Below are positions 8,551 to 18,117 of a stretch of 64,000 nucleotides of DNA, piece after piece; position 1 is the stretch's first letter; each line of letters begins with the position of its first letter. The stretch comes from Candidatus Poribacteria bacterium. GTDB taxonomy: Bacteria > Poribacteria > WGA-4E > WGA-3G. The notes under the pieces are model-generated. The model did no database searches and had not been told where the DNA came from. It saw nothing but the letters and a program-made list of their open reading frames with translations. Made by a program: the position numbers and the translations under genes. The DNA lies in assembly GCA_003635315.1 (NCBI GenBank), contig PYJD01000023.1, positions 260,502-324,501 of the forward strand, read 5' to 3'.

Positions 8551-9098
8551 TGTTGTTAACTCTTTCCAGATGTGTTAATTTAACGACTTGTGCCAGTTAA
8601 CTAATTATTTGTTTTAAATTCACACATGCTGTATTTAACGTATAAACATTTCGTCCCTACAGGACTCAAGAGGTTTATGTGACGTTTTTCTATAAACATA
8701 TCGTCCCTACGGGACTAAAGAGGGTTCAAAGAAAAAGGAAAACACTCAAAACCTTCAGTTTTATGTGAAATAACTCTCTACAATTCGTTATTTAGCACAA
8801 CTCGTTAATTTAATATATAAGGGAATTATACCATACTTAAATAGGGTAGGCAAGAAAATGGGAAGGTTAGCAAGACTATTCAGTTTTCGATATTTTTTCA
8901 CATGTGTTTATTATTTATGGTAAGCAGATATAGTGTTGCTTTCACACCATATCTGCTATATTTCACCTAATAATAATCATCACTCAGGATATATTGCGTT
9001 ATGAATATGCGTTTTATTTTTATTTTTTATTGACTTATGTTGCATGAGATATCATCCTAATAGGAATATCAAATCACAACTATTTAGGAGAGTATCCC
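8551..9098. other. Intergenic region with repeats, no gene
   Basis: The region is very AT-rich. It contains the two-copy hairpin repeat at 8641-8724 and an unresolved AT-rich stretch before the transposase remnant. I see no coding frame with a ribosome site. Confidence 0.5.
8641..8724. repeat. Two direct hairpin repeats, 50-bp period
   Basis: Copies at 8641-8674 and 8691-8724 share TATAAACAT-TCGTCCCTAC-GGACT-AAGAGG with four differences. Each contains a GTCC...GGAC inverted repeat around CTAC. On the minus strand the core reads AGTCC-GTAG-GGACGA. Only two copies with a 16-bp gap are present, so this is not a CRISPR array. Confidence 0.7.
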
Positions 9099-9536
9099 AT
9101 GCATACACATATTATCAAATCTGCTATGTATTTTCAAATGTTTCTCTTTCAAACTTTCGAAAGATGACATCGCAATTGCAAGAAGTCTTACTTCTCCTTT
9201 CATCGGATGTGCTATCGCTCTCACTGAGATACAAGATGTCGAATCAAAAACTGCTTCCACGAAATCTCGCCGTCGTATTACAATTAGTGTGGATTTTACA
9301 AATGATCCGCGCTATGGTAAACTCCTATCCCACTGCTACACATGGTGGTCAAAAAAAAACATAATAACGCCATCCGTGGCAGAAACGTGTTAGGTATCAC
9401 GATTTCGATCGGTAGTATGGTTATCCCACTCAACATTCGTATTGTCAGCAAACAAGGAAGAGGAAACACGGATAAACTCTCCTGTTTTGTTGTGATGCTC
9501 AAAGCGGCATTAGTTTTCTTTGATACACCGGGTTGA
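9099..9536 (+). mobile_element. DDE transposase remnant, frameshifted and truncated
   Basis: A start at ATG 9099 has AGGAG 8 nt upstream. Pieces in different frames join into one transposase-like sequence: DDIAIARSLTSPFIGCAI, then RRRITISVDFTNDPRYGKLL (an Asp-bearing strand typical of DDE enzymes), then CYTWWSKK. After an A9 run at 9351-9359 the sequence continues in another frame with NNAIRGRNVLGITISIGSMV and VSKQGRGNTDK. It stops at FFDTPG, so the C-terminal third with the last catalytic residue is absent. At least two frameshifts are needed (near 9160 and at the A-run). I cannot name the IS family or find terminal repeats. Confidence 0.65.
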
Positions 9537-9616
9537 GTAAATGATGTTGATTCGTCATAATATAGCTTAAAAATGGTATTAGTTGTATTTGTATGACTGT
9601 ATTCTATATTGTAGAA

Positions 9617-11524
9617 CTACCAATGTTTGAATGAATACATACGTTCCCCTAAAGATAAACCTAAAATAGCCCAAATACTACCCATAACAAATTCACCCAA
9701 CATTGCACCTAAGAAGAGAGGTAGTGTTTTTCTATATGCACCTATTCCTCCGTGACGAACAAGTATTGTTTTAATAGTCCATGCAAGGAAGACTGGAAAC
9801 CACAGTCTTCCAAAGTTCCAATTTCCAGCAAGAGGATATGCGAGTGGATGGAGTTGCCACCAAAGAAACTTAATTCTCATCAATAAAGTACATATTGTTA
9901 GAATAACTCCAAATCCAAAGAAACCGAGATGTCTCCATTCGGTTTCACTTGGAATAGTCAACCAACGTTGAAGATCATTAAATGCCTCTTGTCCTCGCCA
10001 TGTTCCTATACTTCCATGAAGATAACCAGCATGAAGAAATGCGATGAATCCGATTAGTAATCCGATCACAGATGATCCCCACATCACCCACAGAAGTTGT
10101 TTGTTATTAATGGAACCTTTTTCAGCTAATTTGAAACCTTCCAGTTGATTTGGCATAGGTTGTGATCGGTAATTCCGAGTGAATCCGTATAAGAATGAAA
10201 AACCTGTTAGTGTTTGTGCCCCAATCTTACGTGAACCGAAGATAGTTGTAAGGAAAAAACTTGGTCCTGCCCGGTAAAAGTCTTGGGTAGGTGTACCAAG
10301 TTCAGCTCTCATTCGAGTGAATGCCAGAACTAATATAAAGTGAATACCAAAGAACCCAAGAATCCCCCACCATGACATTCCTGCTTTGAGACAAAAACCA
10401 AAAACTATTGCAATACTTATAAGAAAACCGAAAAATGCTGCTCGGTATCCTATTGGTTCATTTGCCATGTCAAGATCGTTTCTTAATCCGATTATTTTCT
10501 TGAATACCTTCCATAAATGTTTGTGTGTAACCCATAATGCAAAAAAGCATAATGCAAAATAAGCACCCAGTGATTGCATATCTATGTGTGGATATCCAGG
10601 GGTTTGATTTAACCCCGTCATTGCACCAAAAATGAGTTGTACCTTCCAAAATATATAGAAAACCCAACATGATAGGGATAAACCTAACGGCATCAAGAAA
10701 CCTATTCCAATGGCATAAGGATTAAGGTGTATAGGGGTAGAACCGATAGCATTAAACGGTTTTTCAGTGAACATTCTACCGATATCATGTCTTATAGGTA
10801 TTCCGGGTATAACTGGATATAGAAAATTGAGTCCATTCAATAGGTCAAGTCCCAATCCAATACCAATTCCAATCCACAACAAGCGGCTACGATAAAAACT
10901 CTTCCCTGTAGTCATTTCATAGGGAAGTAGTATGATAGGGTAACTTAGTTTCTCGTGTTCAATCCACTGTTTCCGGAGTATTACACTTAGCATGATCATG
11001 GAAAATGCTAATGCAGAGAAGAATACTAACCAGTTTATAATAGGGGTTATCCATGCTTGAATGTGATTAATCTCAAAGAAATTGGATGTTCCTTCATAAT
11101 ATCCTGTAAGAGCGTTTCGATCCATTACAGCGATCCAATCTGGAATGAATCTAAAGAACAACGATTGCCATTCATTTTCAGGTGTTGCGAACCAACTTGC
11201 ATGACCCAGAATACACATAGTAGCTTGCAATAAATCGTGTCCGCAAACAACACAGGCTAAAGTAACCATTAGGTATACTGTTAGCATTTCTGCCTGTGAG
11301 AACTTCCATTTTGGTATATATTTTATTAGGAAAAGATTGAGAATTGTTAAGATGAAGAGTGTGAAGACGGCGTTGAAGAATATCGCCATCGTAGTAGGAT
11401 ATTGTGTAGTCCAGACAGTCTCGGTTTGAACAACCAGATAGATATTAAGTGGGAGCGAAAGCAGCCCGATGAGAATAGACCGTAATGTGATATTTTCTGT
11501 TGCTAAGACAGATGACTTTAACAT
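9617..11524 (-). CDS. Polytopic membrane protein, DUF6785/DUF6784-like
   Basis: This 635-residue protein has about 13-15 hydrophobic helices and no signal peptide cleavage site. It resembles the large DUF6785/DUF6784 membrane proteins of Planctomycetes, Armatimonadetes and Poribacteria. The loop RAELGTPTQDFYRAGP between two helices is the most characteristic block. The substrate is unknown; a transporter role is inferred only from topology. It begins 24 bp after the Omp85 gene in the same direction and is probably the last gene of a four-gene envelope operon (17173 down to 9617). No convincing ribosome site precedes ATG 11524, which fits translational coupling. Confidence 0.7.
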   Translation of the reverse strand: MLKSSVLATENITLRSILIGLLSLPLNIYLVVQTETVWTTQYPTTMAIFFNAVFTLFILTILNLFLIKYIPKWKFSQAEMLTVYLMVTLACVVCGHDLLQATMCILGHASWFATPENEWQSLFFRFIPDWIAVMDRNALTGYYEGTSNFFEINHIQAWITPIINWLVFFSALAFSMIMLSVILRKQWIEHEKLSYPIILLPYEMTTGKSFYRSRLLWIGIGIGLGLDLLNGLNFLYPVIPGIPIRHDIGRMFTEKPFNAIGSTPIHLNPYAIGIGFLMPLGLSLSCWVFYIFWKVQLIFGAMTGLNQTPGYPHIDMQSLGAYFALCFFALWVTHKHLWKVFKKIIGLRNDLDMANEPIGYRAAFFGFLISIAIVFGFCLKAGMSWWGILGFFGIHFILVLAFTRMRAELGTPTQDFYRAGPSFFLTTIFGSRKIGAQTLTGFSFLYGFTRNYRSQPMPNQLEGFKLAEKGSINNKQLLWVMWGSSVIGLLIGFIAFLHAGYLHGSIGTWRGQEAFNDLQRWLTIPSETEWRHLGFFGFGVILTICTLLMRIKFLWWQLHPLAYPLAGNWNFGRLWFPVFLAWTIKTILVRHGGIGAYRKTLPLFLGAMLGEFVMGSIWAILGLSLGERMYSFKHW

Positions 11525-11548
11525 ACATCATTATTTAGTTAATTACAT

Positions 11549-13471
11549 TTAAAATGCACGCTCAATTCCATAAAAAAAGTGTGGTTTGATTGACTTTGGT
11601 GGTGTTGGGTCGAGAGGAAATGCGACCTCAATTCTGAATATACCTGCATCACTCACTTTAGCAAAACTGCCCCGTAAGCCAAATCCAACTCCACGTTTTA
11701 CATCCTGAGCATTAAAAGCATTTTCACTATCCCATATATATCCAAAATCTACAAATGAGGTTAGACTCATAACTAAACCAAGATCTATGATGCGGTTTTT
11801 AACAAAGGGTTTAGCAATAAATGTGGCAACCTTAGTAAGACCATTATTGATACTATTAAAAATTGATCCCCCACATAACGTTCGGCTTTCTAAACTAAAA
11901 ACCATCATTTTCTCACCGCTAAATTCTCTGAAAGCATATCCTCGTAGACCATTATCCGCGCCTAACAGAACTTGACTTTCACCTCGCCAACCATACTGCA
12001 TTTCTGATTTGAACTGGAAAAGTATAGTCTGATGGAAATCTATTAATCCGTTTTTTCGATATCCTTTATCTACTCTATAGATATCACCAGTATTGAAGAC
12101 ATCACGAAAATAAAATGTACAATGGGATTGTATATCAGTATGTTCAATTTTGTCTGTAAATCCAGTAGAAAAACCTATCAATCCTGTCGCAAATAACCTA
12201 TCCATACTTTCCCATCCTGAGTTAAAGACGAGTGATGTGAAAGTCTCTGTTCTCTCAGATCCATATATAGGTGATGAATATCCAACTGATAAATTATATA
12301 ATGACCCCGTGACAAAATCTTCATCTCCCCCCATTCCCCTTAGAAACCGGGTCTGATGGAATCCGATGTTTCTTCTACCAAGGGTAATTCCTACACGTCT
12401 TATCTCCTGATCTGATGGGGAAGCTTCGGATTGACCTACAGATTCTATAGACAGATAATTCGTACGTAAGGAATCAAACCAAAAGCCTAAATAGTTCTGA
12501 TGATGTCGATCACCAAAATATCGTATAATGTTTCCCGATGCCTTATTCCGGGTTTCTTCAAATGTATCAGTTCTTGTCCCGTGTTCATACCAACGAACCT
12601 GATTGATTAGTTCAGAAATACCTAATCTGGCACTCCAACGACTTTTTAGTGAGTATTGAGGACGTTCTAACAAAACACTCCAAGAATCCCCTTCTCTGTT
12701 CTGAATATATTGTCCATCAAAATCTATATAAGAATCGAATAGTCGAGGTATTCTATATTTCATTGTTACAAAACCCCGTGTTTTTTCACCAACTTCACTG
12801 ATCCTTTCATATCTAATTTGACTACCTTGTCCCGTTCCGAATAAATTGGTTTCTTTGATTTGTAATAGAAAATAACCCGTTTGATTGTTAATGCCTGGAT
12901 CAAATGCCCCTGTCAATGAAAAAAACTCAGTAACAGTGACATGAATTACAACACCTTGTAACTCATCATTCCATTCCGATTCAATCTTTGCTGCTCCGAT
13001 AAAGGGTTTTTGTCTTAATATTCTTTCACTTTCTTTTCTATCAGCTTCTATATATACTTTATCTTTCTTAAGCAGTAGCTCACGTAAAATTACATTATCT
13101 TTGGTTTTTGTGTTTCCAGTTAGGGTAAATGAACGAATTTTTCCTTCATCTATTATTATTCTTAGGAATACTTCATCATTTATGACATTTGGTGACTCTA
13201 TGACTCTAACATATAAGAAACCTTTATTCCGATAAAAATTGGATATTTTTTCAGTATCATTTTTTACCGAATCCTGGTTATATATTTCACCAATTTTCAC
13301 ATCTATTAATTGTAAAATATCTTCTTTATTGAAAGATTGATTTCCAGATACAACAATACTTTTAATCCTAAATTGCTGATCAGCAAAAGCGGGTAGTGTT
13401 AGAGAGTAGAATAATCCTAAAATCATAATACTCCTAAATGTAAGAATAGAAATGTATGTCAGTGCATTCAT
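11549..13471 (-). CDS. Omp85-family outer-membrane protein (BamA/TamA-like)
   Basis: Order of parts: signal peptide (about 1-30, ending PAFADQQ), POTRA 1 (about 32-105, IVVSGNQSFNKEDILQL), POTRA 2 (about 106-185, FTLTGNTKTKDNVILREL), then a beta-barrel of about 450 residues ending in the aromatic GIERAF. GLRGYAFREFSGEKM is the conserved VRG(F/Y) loop-6 motif of Omp85 barrels. With only two POTRA domains it is shorter than a normal BamA (five) and closer to TamA or two-partner-secretion-like Omp85 proteins. It shows that the cell has an outer membrane. It sits between a BatA/VWA gene and a DUF6785-like gene, so an operon-specific export or assembly role is possible. Confidence 0.88.
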   Translation of the reverse strand: MNALTYISILTFRSIMILGLFYSLTLPAFADQQFRIKSIVVSGNQSFNKEDILQLIDVKIGEIYNQDSVKNDTEKISNFYRNKGFLYVRVIESPNVINDEVFLRIIIDEGKIRSFTLTGNTKTKDNVILRELLLKKDKVYIEADRKESERILRQKPFIGAAKIESEWNDELQGVVIHVTVTEFFSLTGAFDPGINNQTGYFLLQIKETNLFGTGQGSQIRYERISEVGEKTRGFVTMKYRIPRLFDSYIDFDGQYIQNREGDSWSVLLERPQYSLKSRWSARLGISELINQVRWYEHGTRTDTFEETRNKASGNIIRYFGDRHHQNYLGFWFDSLRTNYLSIESVGQSEASPSDQEIRRVGITLGRRNIGFHQTRFLRGMGGDEDFVTGSLYNLSVGYSSPIYGSERTETFTSLVFNSGWESMDRLFATGLIGFSTGFTDKIEHTDIQSHCTFYFRDVFNTGDIYRVDKGYRKNGLIDFHQTILFQFKSEMQYGWRGESQVLLGADNGLRGYAFREFSGEKMMVFSLESRTLCGGSIFNSINNGLTKVATFIAKPFVKNRIIDLGLVMSLTSFVDFGYIWDSENAFNAQDVKRGVGFGLRGSFAKVSDAGIFRIEVAFPLDPTPPKSIKPHFFYGIERAF

Positions 13472-13518
13472 GATTTTTACCTATGACAGTAGTGGTGATA
13501 AATTATTTGATACAATTT

Positions 13519-15582
13519 TTATGTAACAACACTCATACGATTAGAGAGATATCCTTCAACTAACAATAGACATACTGCTAAAATCAACAACTCCCCCCAA
13601 ATTTCTCGACCATGTCTATATAAATCTAATGATTTAGAGTCAAAATCCTCATTTTCTGAAGATTGGGTTTGTGCATTGATCTTTTGTGTTGCATCTTTTA
13701 GATTAATATGGTCTAAATTTGATTCAGATGGATGTGTATTTACAGCAAAGAATTCTCTCTTGAGAGTTCCTTGTGTTGATATGTCAACTTGATATATACC
13801 TGGCTGTTCGGTTGAATCATACTTCAAAGATCCATCTTCGTGTATAATAACAGCAGTTCCTTCATTCTCATCTACAGAATCTACACGTTTAATCCAAACC
13901 GGTGTGCCAATTACATTATTAAATTTTGTTATATAAGATTCACCCACTAAAATATTTCTTTGTGATTCATCGTAATTTGCATATAGGACTGTATTCTGTA
14001 TCATAGGTAGAAAATATGGATTAAGTAATAGCTTATTTCTTTTTGAATTACTATCAAGAGAGACATTAAAGAATATAATCTTACTATTGTTCTCTCGTTT
14101 TTCAATTAGAAAAGGTGTATCGTCATCAAAACTTGCAACAATCTTAGAGTCATTAGATAATTCTGTTGTCAATCCACGATAGAATTGAGGGGCATATTGT
14201 CCAGACAAGACACCATCATTAAAAATCTCAAATATGGGATGTGTTTTATCATATTGCATAATTTTTCTCGGTATATCCCATTCATTAACTTGATTAAATT
14301 TTGCTGGAGCCCATGTGAAGTTACATTTCTTAGAAACAAATGCAATTATATCATTACCTTTTCGTATGAATTCCTTGATTTTAGATTCAGATTTATCTGA
14401 TATGGAGGATACATCAGTAAATAGTATAATATCTATATCATCAAGAGGATATTCATCGAAGTCAGATATGTGGCATGCTATAGGTTGGATCATAGAATTC
14501 AAACCTTTTCCTAATCTATCATCTGAATTGAATAAAGGGTTCAATGATAAAATAATAAATTCATTATTATCACTCACGCAAAGCACCCGAATATTCCCCA
14601 ATACTTTAAAAACAAAATATCGTTTATTATCAATATTTAGTCGGTCAGAAGTTAGTTCAAAAGACCCTTTATGAAATCCTGGCGTTGGAAAGTTATGATT
14701 AATCGACTTTGTAATCATTTCATTTGGCTGTGCCGAATAGGCTTGTTCAAATTGTTTTTTATTTTCTATATACATTGAAAGAGTCGTTTGTGTTAATGGT
14801 TTATTTGAATGATTGTTTGTCTTTATATTTAAGTATAATGGTAAATCTACACCTATTAGATGATGTGATGGATTTATTTCTTCAATATTTGTATTATGAG
14901 AATTATTATTGCTCACAGAAATAAGTAAAATGCGTGAACCAGAGATGTTGGGAATCTGGCTCCAATTCTCCCATCCAGTCTTTGTAAAGTCAGAAATTAT
15001 ATATAACTCTTTATTTGTTTGATTTGACATCGATAGAATCTTGTGAGCCAATTCAATACTGGATTGAACATTTGTTCCTCGATTTGACACCTCAGTAAGG
15101 TCTAAGGATGAAATTACACCATTAATATCAGGGGTGAGTTCTCGGTAGAGGGGTATAGCAATGTCAGACATTAAAATAACAGATGCAGAATCACCATGTC
15201 TTAAGGAGCTAAGGATTTCCTTTGCCTTAATTTTTGCTTTATCAAACCATACACCATCCACATCTTGATATGCCATACTGAATGAATTATCTAAAACAAT
15301 TACAACATCGGTCTTTGCACGTACTGCTGCGATAGGTAAACCAAGGGTGAGGAAAGGACGTGCAAGAGCGAGTGCAATTAATGCAATAATTAGCATTCGC
15401 AGAAGAAGTATAAGAAGTTGTTTTAATTGGAGACGTTTTACGTTTTGTCGATGTGCAGTGAGAAGGAACATTAGACTGCTAAAATCTATTGTAACTGCTT
15501 GACGTCGATTCCAAAGATGAATTAGCAGAGGTATTCCAGCAGCTAATAGACCAAACAAAAATAGTGGATTTAAAAAAGCCAA
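13519..15582 (-). CDS. BatA-domain / VWA-domain membrane protein
   Basis: The N-terminus (FLNPLFLFGLLAAGIPLLIHLWNRRQ) is the BatA/aerotolerance signature with a first TM helix, followed by a second TM (LLILLLRMLIIALIALALA, about 58-76). A von Willebrand A domain (about 93-245) carries the MIDAS motif DNSFS. A large beta-rich periplasmic region follows, with a last TM helix at about 662-682 and a short cytoplasmic tail. Related proteins occur with MoxR ATPases and transglutaminases, but no MoxR gene is visible here. It lies between a transglutaminase-like gene and an Omp85 gene, all on the same strand with gaps of about 100 and 50 bp. Function in envelope complex assembly is inferred. Confidence 0.82.
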   Translation of the reverse strand: MAFLNPLFLFGLLAAGIPLLIHLWNRRQAVTIDFSSLMFLLTAHRQNVKRLQLKQLLILLLRMLIIALIALALARPFLTLGLPIAAVRAKTDVVIVLDNSFSMAYQDVDGVWFDKAKIKAKEILSSLRHGDSASVILMSDIAIPLYRELTPDINGVISSLDLTEVSNRGTNVQSSIELAHKILSMSNQTNKELYIISDFTKTGWENWSQIPNISGSRILLISVSNNNSHNTNIEEINPSHHLIGVDLPLYLNIKTNNHSNKPLTQTTLSMYIENKKQFEQAYSAQPNEMITKSINHNFPTPGFHKGSFELTSDRLNIDNKRYFVFKVLGNIRVLCVSDNNEFIILSLNPLFNSDDRLGKGLNSMIQPIACHISDFDEYPLDDIDIILFTDVSSISDKSESKIKEFIRKGNDIIAFVSKKCNFTWAPAKFNQVNEWDIPRKIMQYDKTHPIFEIFNDGVLSGQYAPQFYRGLTTELSNDSKIVASFDDDTPFLIEKRENNSKIIFFNVSLDSNSKRNKLLLNPYFLPMIQNTVLYANYDESQRNILVGESYITKFNNVIGTPVWIKRVDSVDENEGTAVIIHEDGSLKYDSTEQPGIYQVDISTQGTLKREFFAVNTHPSESNLDHINLKDATQKINAQTQSSENEDFDSKSLDLYRHGREIWGELLILAVCLLLVEGYLSNRMSVVT

Positions 15583-15679
15583 TAGGTATTCACTCCGTCT
15601 TAATGTTCCTTATCAATTTGGATTAGGTAAAGAATGTGATTATGAAGATAGAATTATATGTTCTGTAGGATAATATGGC

Positions 15680-17173
15680 TTATTCTCGTATGTTTATTTC
15701 AAGCTGATTCATTGTACGAAAACTACCTTCGGTAAATTCTATCATAGTATTAGATTCAAGGACACTACCACCCAGCTGTATATGGTTAGCATCTGCAATA
15801 TCCTGACCTAATGAGGGATCCATCTGTACCCATCTGCCAACAAAGGCTTCTGGCCAGAAATGGTAATAAAACCCACCACCAGTATAGATTAAACCTGTAC
15901 ATATTCGTGAAGGAATACCAACTGAACGAGCTAAAGCTATGAATAAGACAGTATGTTCAGTACAATCACCAGATTTAGTTTCAAGAGTTGTCAATGAAGT
16001 GCTATATCCACCACTTAGATTCTTGTCAATAATGGTCTTGTATACCCATCCAGATAGCATCTTAGCTGCTCTCCATGAGTTTACCTCACCATTGATAATA
16101 GACTCAGCAGTTTTCTTTATTTTTGCATTATTTGACTCAATATACATACTTGGCGTGAGGAAACTATCAAGATCTGTGTTCTGTATCGGTAAATTTAAAC
16201 ATTGTGATTCATCTATATCTGTTACCTGTATACTTAATACAGCTGTACGTTCACCAGTGATTTCAAGACTTTGTCTATGATTATCTACAATAGTGTCAAT
16301 TAAACTACCATTTGTAAGTTTTAGATCAGCCACAAGACGGGATGTACCGGGTTTTGTTTTAATTCCTGTAGGTATAATCCTACTTTGCAACATGATGTCT
16401 ATTTCATCGGTTTTACCAATAGCAGTAGTTCTGTCAGTTTTTGTAGCCACCATTGCAAATCCCATCATATCCGTTGAAGTCTTATATGTGATTCCATCTT
16501 CAGTGATCCACAAACGGCTGTTAATACCTCCAAGAATGTTCAGTTTATTTTCAATAAGGTATACATCCAATTCTTCAGATTGGTAGGTCAAAATCTCTTT
16601 TCCGATTACATTTAGTTTAGATTCAACAGGTTTCAGTAAATCAAAGCTGAATGCATGATAGTTTAGTTGTTCACCGGGTTTTAGTTTGTTTTTTGTAAGT
16701 AGATATGCAACAGCAGCATTTTCTGAAATTGTATCATTTGGTAACTCTACCTCAGATTTTGTAGTATTCCCATTCAAAGTTGTAGAAACATAAGCAATGT
16801 TATCAATAATTCTTCCTTCGATATGTTTTTCACCAGATTCATTTGAAGTAGAAAAAAAATAACGAGGAATTAATTGTGAATCTAAGTACTCAATTCGGTT
16901 CGTTTCAATGGTGAATTTCTTTTTTAGAGCAGATAATTCCATTCTGATATCAGTTTTAATTCGCAACATCTCTTGATTTTTGTATGTAGTTTTTTCCATG
17001 AAAGAATGTACGTATCCGATCTTTTTGTTCATCATGTGTAAATTATACCAATGTTCTTGAGGCTTCTTAAACATCATATCAAAATCCACTTGATCCATCT
17101 CCACAGAACTAACATTTTGTATTATTATCATTAAGCAGAATACAGATACCCCTATGATTGTATATAATTTCAT
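15680..17173 (-). CDS. Secreted transglutaminase-like cysteine protein
   Basis: This is a 497-residue protein with an N-terminal signal peptide or anchor (about 1-23). A central beta-rich region is followed by a transglutaminase/protease-like core at about 385-460. The catalytic triad is visible: C404 in KSGDCTEHT, H438 in FYYHFWPEAF and D452 in WVQMDPSLG. Such periplasmic domains act as peptidases or amide crosslinkers; the substrate is unknown. It is the first gene of the four-gene cluster with the BatA, Omp85 and DUF6785-like genes. This resembles the general pairing of transglutaminase and VWA proteins in envelope loci. Confidence 0.82.
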   Translation of the reverse strand: MKLYTIIGVSVFCLMIIIQNVSSVEMDQVDFDMMFKKPQEHWYNLHMMNKKIGYVHSFMEKTTYKNQEMLRIKTDIRMELSALKKKFTIETNRIEYLDSQLIPRYFFSTSNESGEKHIEGRIIDNIAYVSTTLNGNTTKSEVELPNDTISENAAVAYLLTKNKLKPGEQLNYHAFSFDLLKPVESKLNVIGKEILTYQSEELDVYLIENKLNILGGINSRLWITEDGITYKTSTDMMGFAMVATKTDRTTAIGKTDEIDIMLQSRIIPTGIKTKPGTSRLVADLKLTNGSLIDTIVDNHRQSLEITGERTAVLSIQVTDIDESQCLNLPIQNTDLDSFLTPSMYIESNNAKIKKTAESIINGEVNSWRAAKMLSGWVYKTIIDKNLSGGYSTSLTTLETKSGDCTEHTVLFIALARSVGIPSRICTGLIYTGGGFYYHFWPEAFVGRWVQMDPSLGQDIADANHIQLGGSVLESNTMIEFTEGSFRTMNQLEINIRE

Positions 17174-17534
17174 TATAACTCCTGTTTTCCTATATATTGT
17201 TATGTATTTATTATATTTTATAGAATTAATTTTTCAAAAAATTGATTAGTGACGATAATATCTATTATTGTCCAAATTACCACGAATTAGTTATTATTGC
17301 TGGAACCATAATTTTGTAGTGTAAACTTCAATTTACGTTATAATACCAATTCTATATGATAATATAACGTTATTTCGTAGGTCGGGTAGAATCGATAGCG
17401 AAACCCGACATTTTATTATTTCATGTCGGGTTTCGTACCTCAACCCGACCTACAATATGTTATGACAATTTGTCAATTAGAAATGGTATTAGATGAACAA
17501 ACTGGTATTTTTTACTATAAGGTAGCAACTTGGG
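17174..17534. other. Intergenic region containing a MITE-like element
   Basis: Apart from the repeat element at 17341-17491 the stretch is AT-rich, and I see no gene in it. It separates the envelope operon from the RsmC-like gene. Confidence 0.5.
17341..17491. repeat. 151-bp MITE-like element carrying an inverted REP pair
   Basis: The ends TAATACCAATTCTA (17341-17354) and the complement of 17478-17491 (TAATACCATTTCTA) match at 13 of 14 bases. Inside are two REP-like units facing each other. Plus strand 17377-17411 begins GTAG-GTCGGGT and ends GAAACCCGACAT. The minus-strand unit is 17453-17423 with the same start and end. The pair forms a long hairpin like a REPIN. The same GTCGGGT unit recurs at 53.3-53.7 kb and 56.7-57.0 kb. 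Confidence 0.75.
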
Positions 17535-18101
17535 TTAAGATAATATAGCCATAGAGACAGTATGTGTATTTCTTTGTTTAATCTTTTTATGATTCCCAAA
17601 AGTTTCAATAAAATTACGTTTTATAAAATCTTTTAAACCTGCAATTGTCACAACATAAAGTCTTCCATTTTTCTTTAAGAATCTTTTAGCATCATTGAAG
17701 AAAATCTTCATAAGTTCATTGCCTATGTTGGCAGGTAAATTTGATGCAATAATATCAAATTGGATATCTGGTAAATGACTAAAACCGTTACTTAAAAGAA
17801 CATGACAGTTTTTTAATTTGTTATTTTCAATATTCATTCGAGCATATTCTACAGCTACGAAGTCCTTGTCTACCATGTATACTTCTGATGGTTCTGCACA
17901 TTTTGCCATTGCTATACCAACAGCACCATATCCACATCCAAGATCCAGACAAATATCATCAGTGTGTATATCAATACAATCAATTAATAATCTTGTTCCA
18001 GCATCAATACTCTTTGGTGAGAAAAGTCCCCATGTTGAGTTAAAGGTGAGATCATATCCTCTTATTTGTGTTTTAAACGAGATATCTACATTCACATTCA
18101 T
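17535..18101 (-). CDS. RsmC-like class I methyltransferase (MTS domain)
   Basis: This 188-residue SAM-dependent methyltransferase is of the small-domain (MTS) type that in RsmC/RlmG methylates guanine N2 in rRNA. Motif I is CLDLGCGYGAVGIAMAK and the acidic ribose-binding residue is in YMVDKDFVAVEYAR. The catalytic position reads SNLPAN in place of the usual NPPF. It lacks the N-terminal duplicated domain of proteobacterial RsmC and matches the short stand-alone form. It starts 16 bp after the MDR oxidoreductase gene, in the same direction. The rRNA substrate is inferred, and the altered NPP(F) motif makes the exact target uncertain. Confidence 0.75.
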   Translation of the reverse strand: MNVNVDISFKTQIRGYDLTFNSTWGLFSPKSIDAGTRLLIDCIDIHTDDICLDLGCGYGAVGIAMAKCAEPSEVYMVDKDFVAVEYARMNIENNKLKNCHVLLSNGFSHLPDIQFDIIASNLPANIGNELMKIFFNDAKRFLKKNGRLYVVTIAGLKDFIKRNFIETFGNHKKIKQRNTHTVSMAILS

Positions 18102-18117
18102 ATTAGTCTGATACTTA

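Noticed and set aside
8641..8724. Possible CRISPR array
   Set aside because: Only two copies, a 16-bp gap instead of a spacer of 25-40 bp, and no cas gene in the window.
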